Origin: Erythrocercus mccallii
Taxonomy: Eukaryota; Chordata; Aves; Passeriformes; Dicruridae
DNA length: 64,000 nucleotides
NCBI GenBank assembly: GCA_013397435.1
Contig: VZRG01000307.1
Span: 561,360-625,359, forward strand
Direction: 5' to 3'
The translations under genes were made by a program, and so were the position numbers. Below, piece by piece: positions 62,251 through 64,000 of the stretch. The notes beneath the pieces were generated by a model. The model saw only the letters and a list, made by a program, of their open reading frames with translations, made no database searches and was not told where the DNA came from. Position 1 is the stretch's first letter, and each line of letters begins with the position of its first letter.

Positions 62251-64000
62251 CCCTGAAAGTTTTAGCCTTACTCACCTGAGTAAAAAGGAAAGAAAAAAAA
62301 ACATTTGAGAGATTATAATCTCTGTAATGGTTATATTCACTGAATAACCAGACTCTTGGCTGACTTGGTAAAAAATGATAGGTGTTTTCCCCCTTTTCTC
62401 TTTCTTTTTGACCTATGAAATGTTTGATGGAAGAAGTTTACATGATCTGTTGGAAATTATTTTTCTTGCACTTGTTCTTATACCTGGAAAGTATCAAAAT
62501 GCTGTATTTTAATTTCCTGTTTTATTTAATGCATAGGTGGAGGATCTAGTGATGTTCATGACCTCTTTTACATACAGTTTTCAAATGGTTATTACCATGC
62601 TCAGTTGGCAAGTCTCAAATGTCCCTTGATTGCATATTCTACTTCTAGTAAAAATGTTATGTGTTTGTACTTTGGGTTCTAAGATCTTGGCCAAATGGTA
62701 AAGGAGTTTAATCTTTAATAATGACTATTATGCTAATATTTTGTCAGGTTTTTGTGCTAAGTAAATGTGAAAAATAACAAAGGACACCAGGACCAAGCTC
62801 TCTGAATAAAAAAATGCTTTCTTTTCCCATCTCCTTTTAATTTTAATTATTTTTAATTGTTTTGTTGTAAAAATTGAATGAAAATTCCAGGACTCTTTTC
62901 TATTGAATCTGATTTTGTATCTGGAATTTCTAGCTTGAGAAGTGATCATGAATAAAGGTAGAGTGGGAAGGGTAGAGGTAGACTTTACTCAGTCTAATAA
63001 AGTAAAAGAAAATATAAACCCAAATCTTATTTCATCTTCTAGATTTTGCTAATATTCTAAAGCAAGACAAAATGAATCATATTAATTACTTTACAAATTA
63101 ATATATTAAGACTGATTGCACTGTGTTCATTTAGACAAATAAGCTACTTTTTCCACCTATCAATTGTTTAATGAAATATCTTACAACTTCCTGTTCTGTA
63201 AAACAGGTATGATACATGTAATGTATAACATCTTCAGTATAAAATATACTTGCTAGAGTTTTATATTCGTGAAATTTGGTATATTTAATTAATAGTTTAG
63301 TGGAAAATATTTTTGCCATAATTTACATAACTTAGAAATGCCTTCCTCAATTACTTAACTATCAGCAACCATAAGGATGTGACACCACAGTCATTCATCA
63401 TCTTGCCTGTGGCTGAACCTTCCTGTCTGTAGGGGCACAATCCATTTGCCAGGCTGAACAATTGGGAGCATGATCAGATCAGATCCCTGATGCATCTGGA
63501 AACTGGTGCTCCAAAGAAAACAAGAAAACTTTTTTTAGTCAGTTGAGTACCACAAAACTCAGTAGATAGATCCATCACAGAGTTATGTGAGGTATAGATG
63601 AGGAGGAGAAAAAATATCTTTGCCTTTTGATCACCAGTTGAAGCTCACTGTTAAATCAGATAAGCAATGTTGTGGAAATGTTGCTCTGCTCAGACGTTCA
63701 ACTCCCTTTGGAACAATGTATCTCTCCATTGGACAACGCTGGTGAAATTAGTTTCCATAGACTAATGTAATCTTGTAAACACCTGTGACTTAAATGCAGT
63801 AAAATTTGGAAATAGTCATCACTGTTCACTCAGAAGACCTGCATCTCAACATAGATCATTACATTTAGTTACATCTGAGAATGCAAGATCCTAAACAAGG
63901 ATCTGTCATTACTGCCTTGGAGAACCTACCTTTCTTAATCACACCCAAATGAATAGACACCTTCTGAGGAAAGACAATCAAAAATGATGCTCCAGACCTA

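Larger units (their letters stand above)
61627..64000. other. Unique AT-rich DNA, no gene seen
   Basis: Two simple repeats are listed separately. Nothing coding was recognised to the end of the window. Confidence 0.6.

Noticed and set aside
1..64000. CRISPR arrays, bacterial operons, tRNA or rRNA genes, U6 or Y RNA copies
   Set aside because: None of their hallmarks is present. The repeats and composition point to a bird nuclear genome.

Overview
The window looks like nuclear DNA from a bird, probably a gene desert or the inside of a very large intron. It is AT-rich throughout, CpG is scarce, and no CpG island is visible. No open reading frame has recognisable protein family content. The longest N-free frames are about 130-150 codons, which is what chance gives in 64 kb read in six frames. 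The bird call rests on repeats recognised from memory. Four are CR1 (chicken-repeat 1) LINE 3' ends, two of them with the classic ATTCTATG-type tail. Four are LTR-like segments, of which three have the layout of common avian ERVL-type LTRs. There are no primate- or rodent-type SINEs or L1s. A few very old amniote repeats (MIR- and L3-like) may also survive.

Layout: 1-3.5 kb is unique AT-rich DNA. A CR1 tail lies at 3.51-3.67 kb, and an assembly gap inside a TA-rich tract at 4.71-4.85 kb. The stretch 5.1-23.2 kb is mostly unique, with microsatellites at 5.7, 8.2 and 19.15 kb and blocks that look constrained near 12.5 and 22.4 kb. A CR1 on the minus strand lies at 23.2-23.4 kb and a longer one on the plus strand at 26.24-26.67 kb. 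The stretch 26.7-33.2 kb is mostly unique and includes a GC-richer block at 30.4-30.9 kb with short open frames. A cluster of three different plus-strand LTR-like elements occupies 33.26-37.08 kb; the last has a 405-base gap inside it. A fourth LTR lies at 47.63-48.17 kb. The remainder to 64 kb is unique DNA with a further CR1 tail at 61.48-61.63 kb, simple repeats, and several AT-rich blocks with homeodomain-, POU- or RFX-like sites that could be enhancers.

No set of genes working together can be described, because no gene can be supported. I looked for an undescribed system and did not find one. The best leads are the candidate noncoding regulatory blocks (an RFX X-box-like site near 56.08 kb and an AT-rich block at 51.44-51.80 kb), the stacked LTR cluster, the plus-strand bias of the transposons, and two short stretches that look slightly gene-like (30.4-30.8 kb and 59.75-60.2 kb). 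Everything here is by eye; alignment to other bird genomes would settle most of it.
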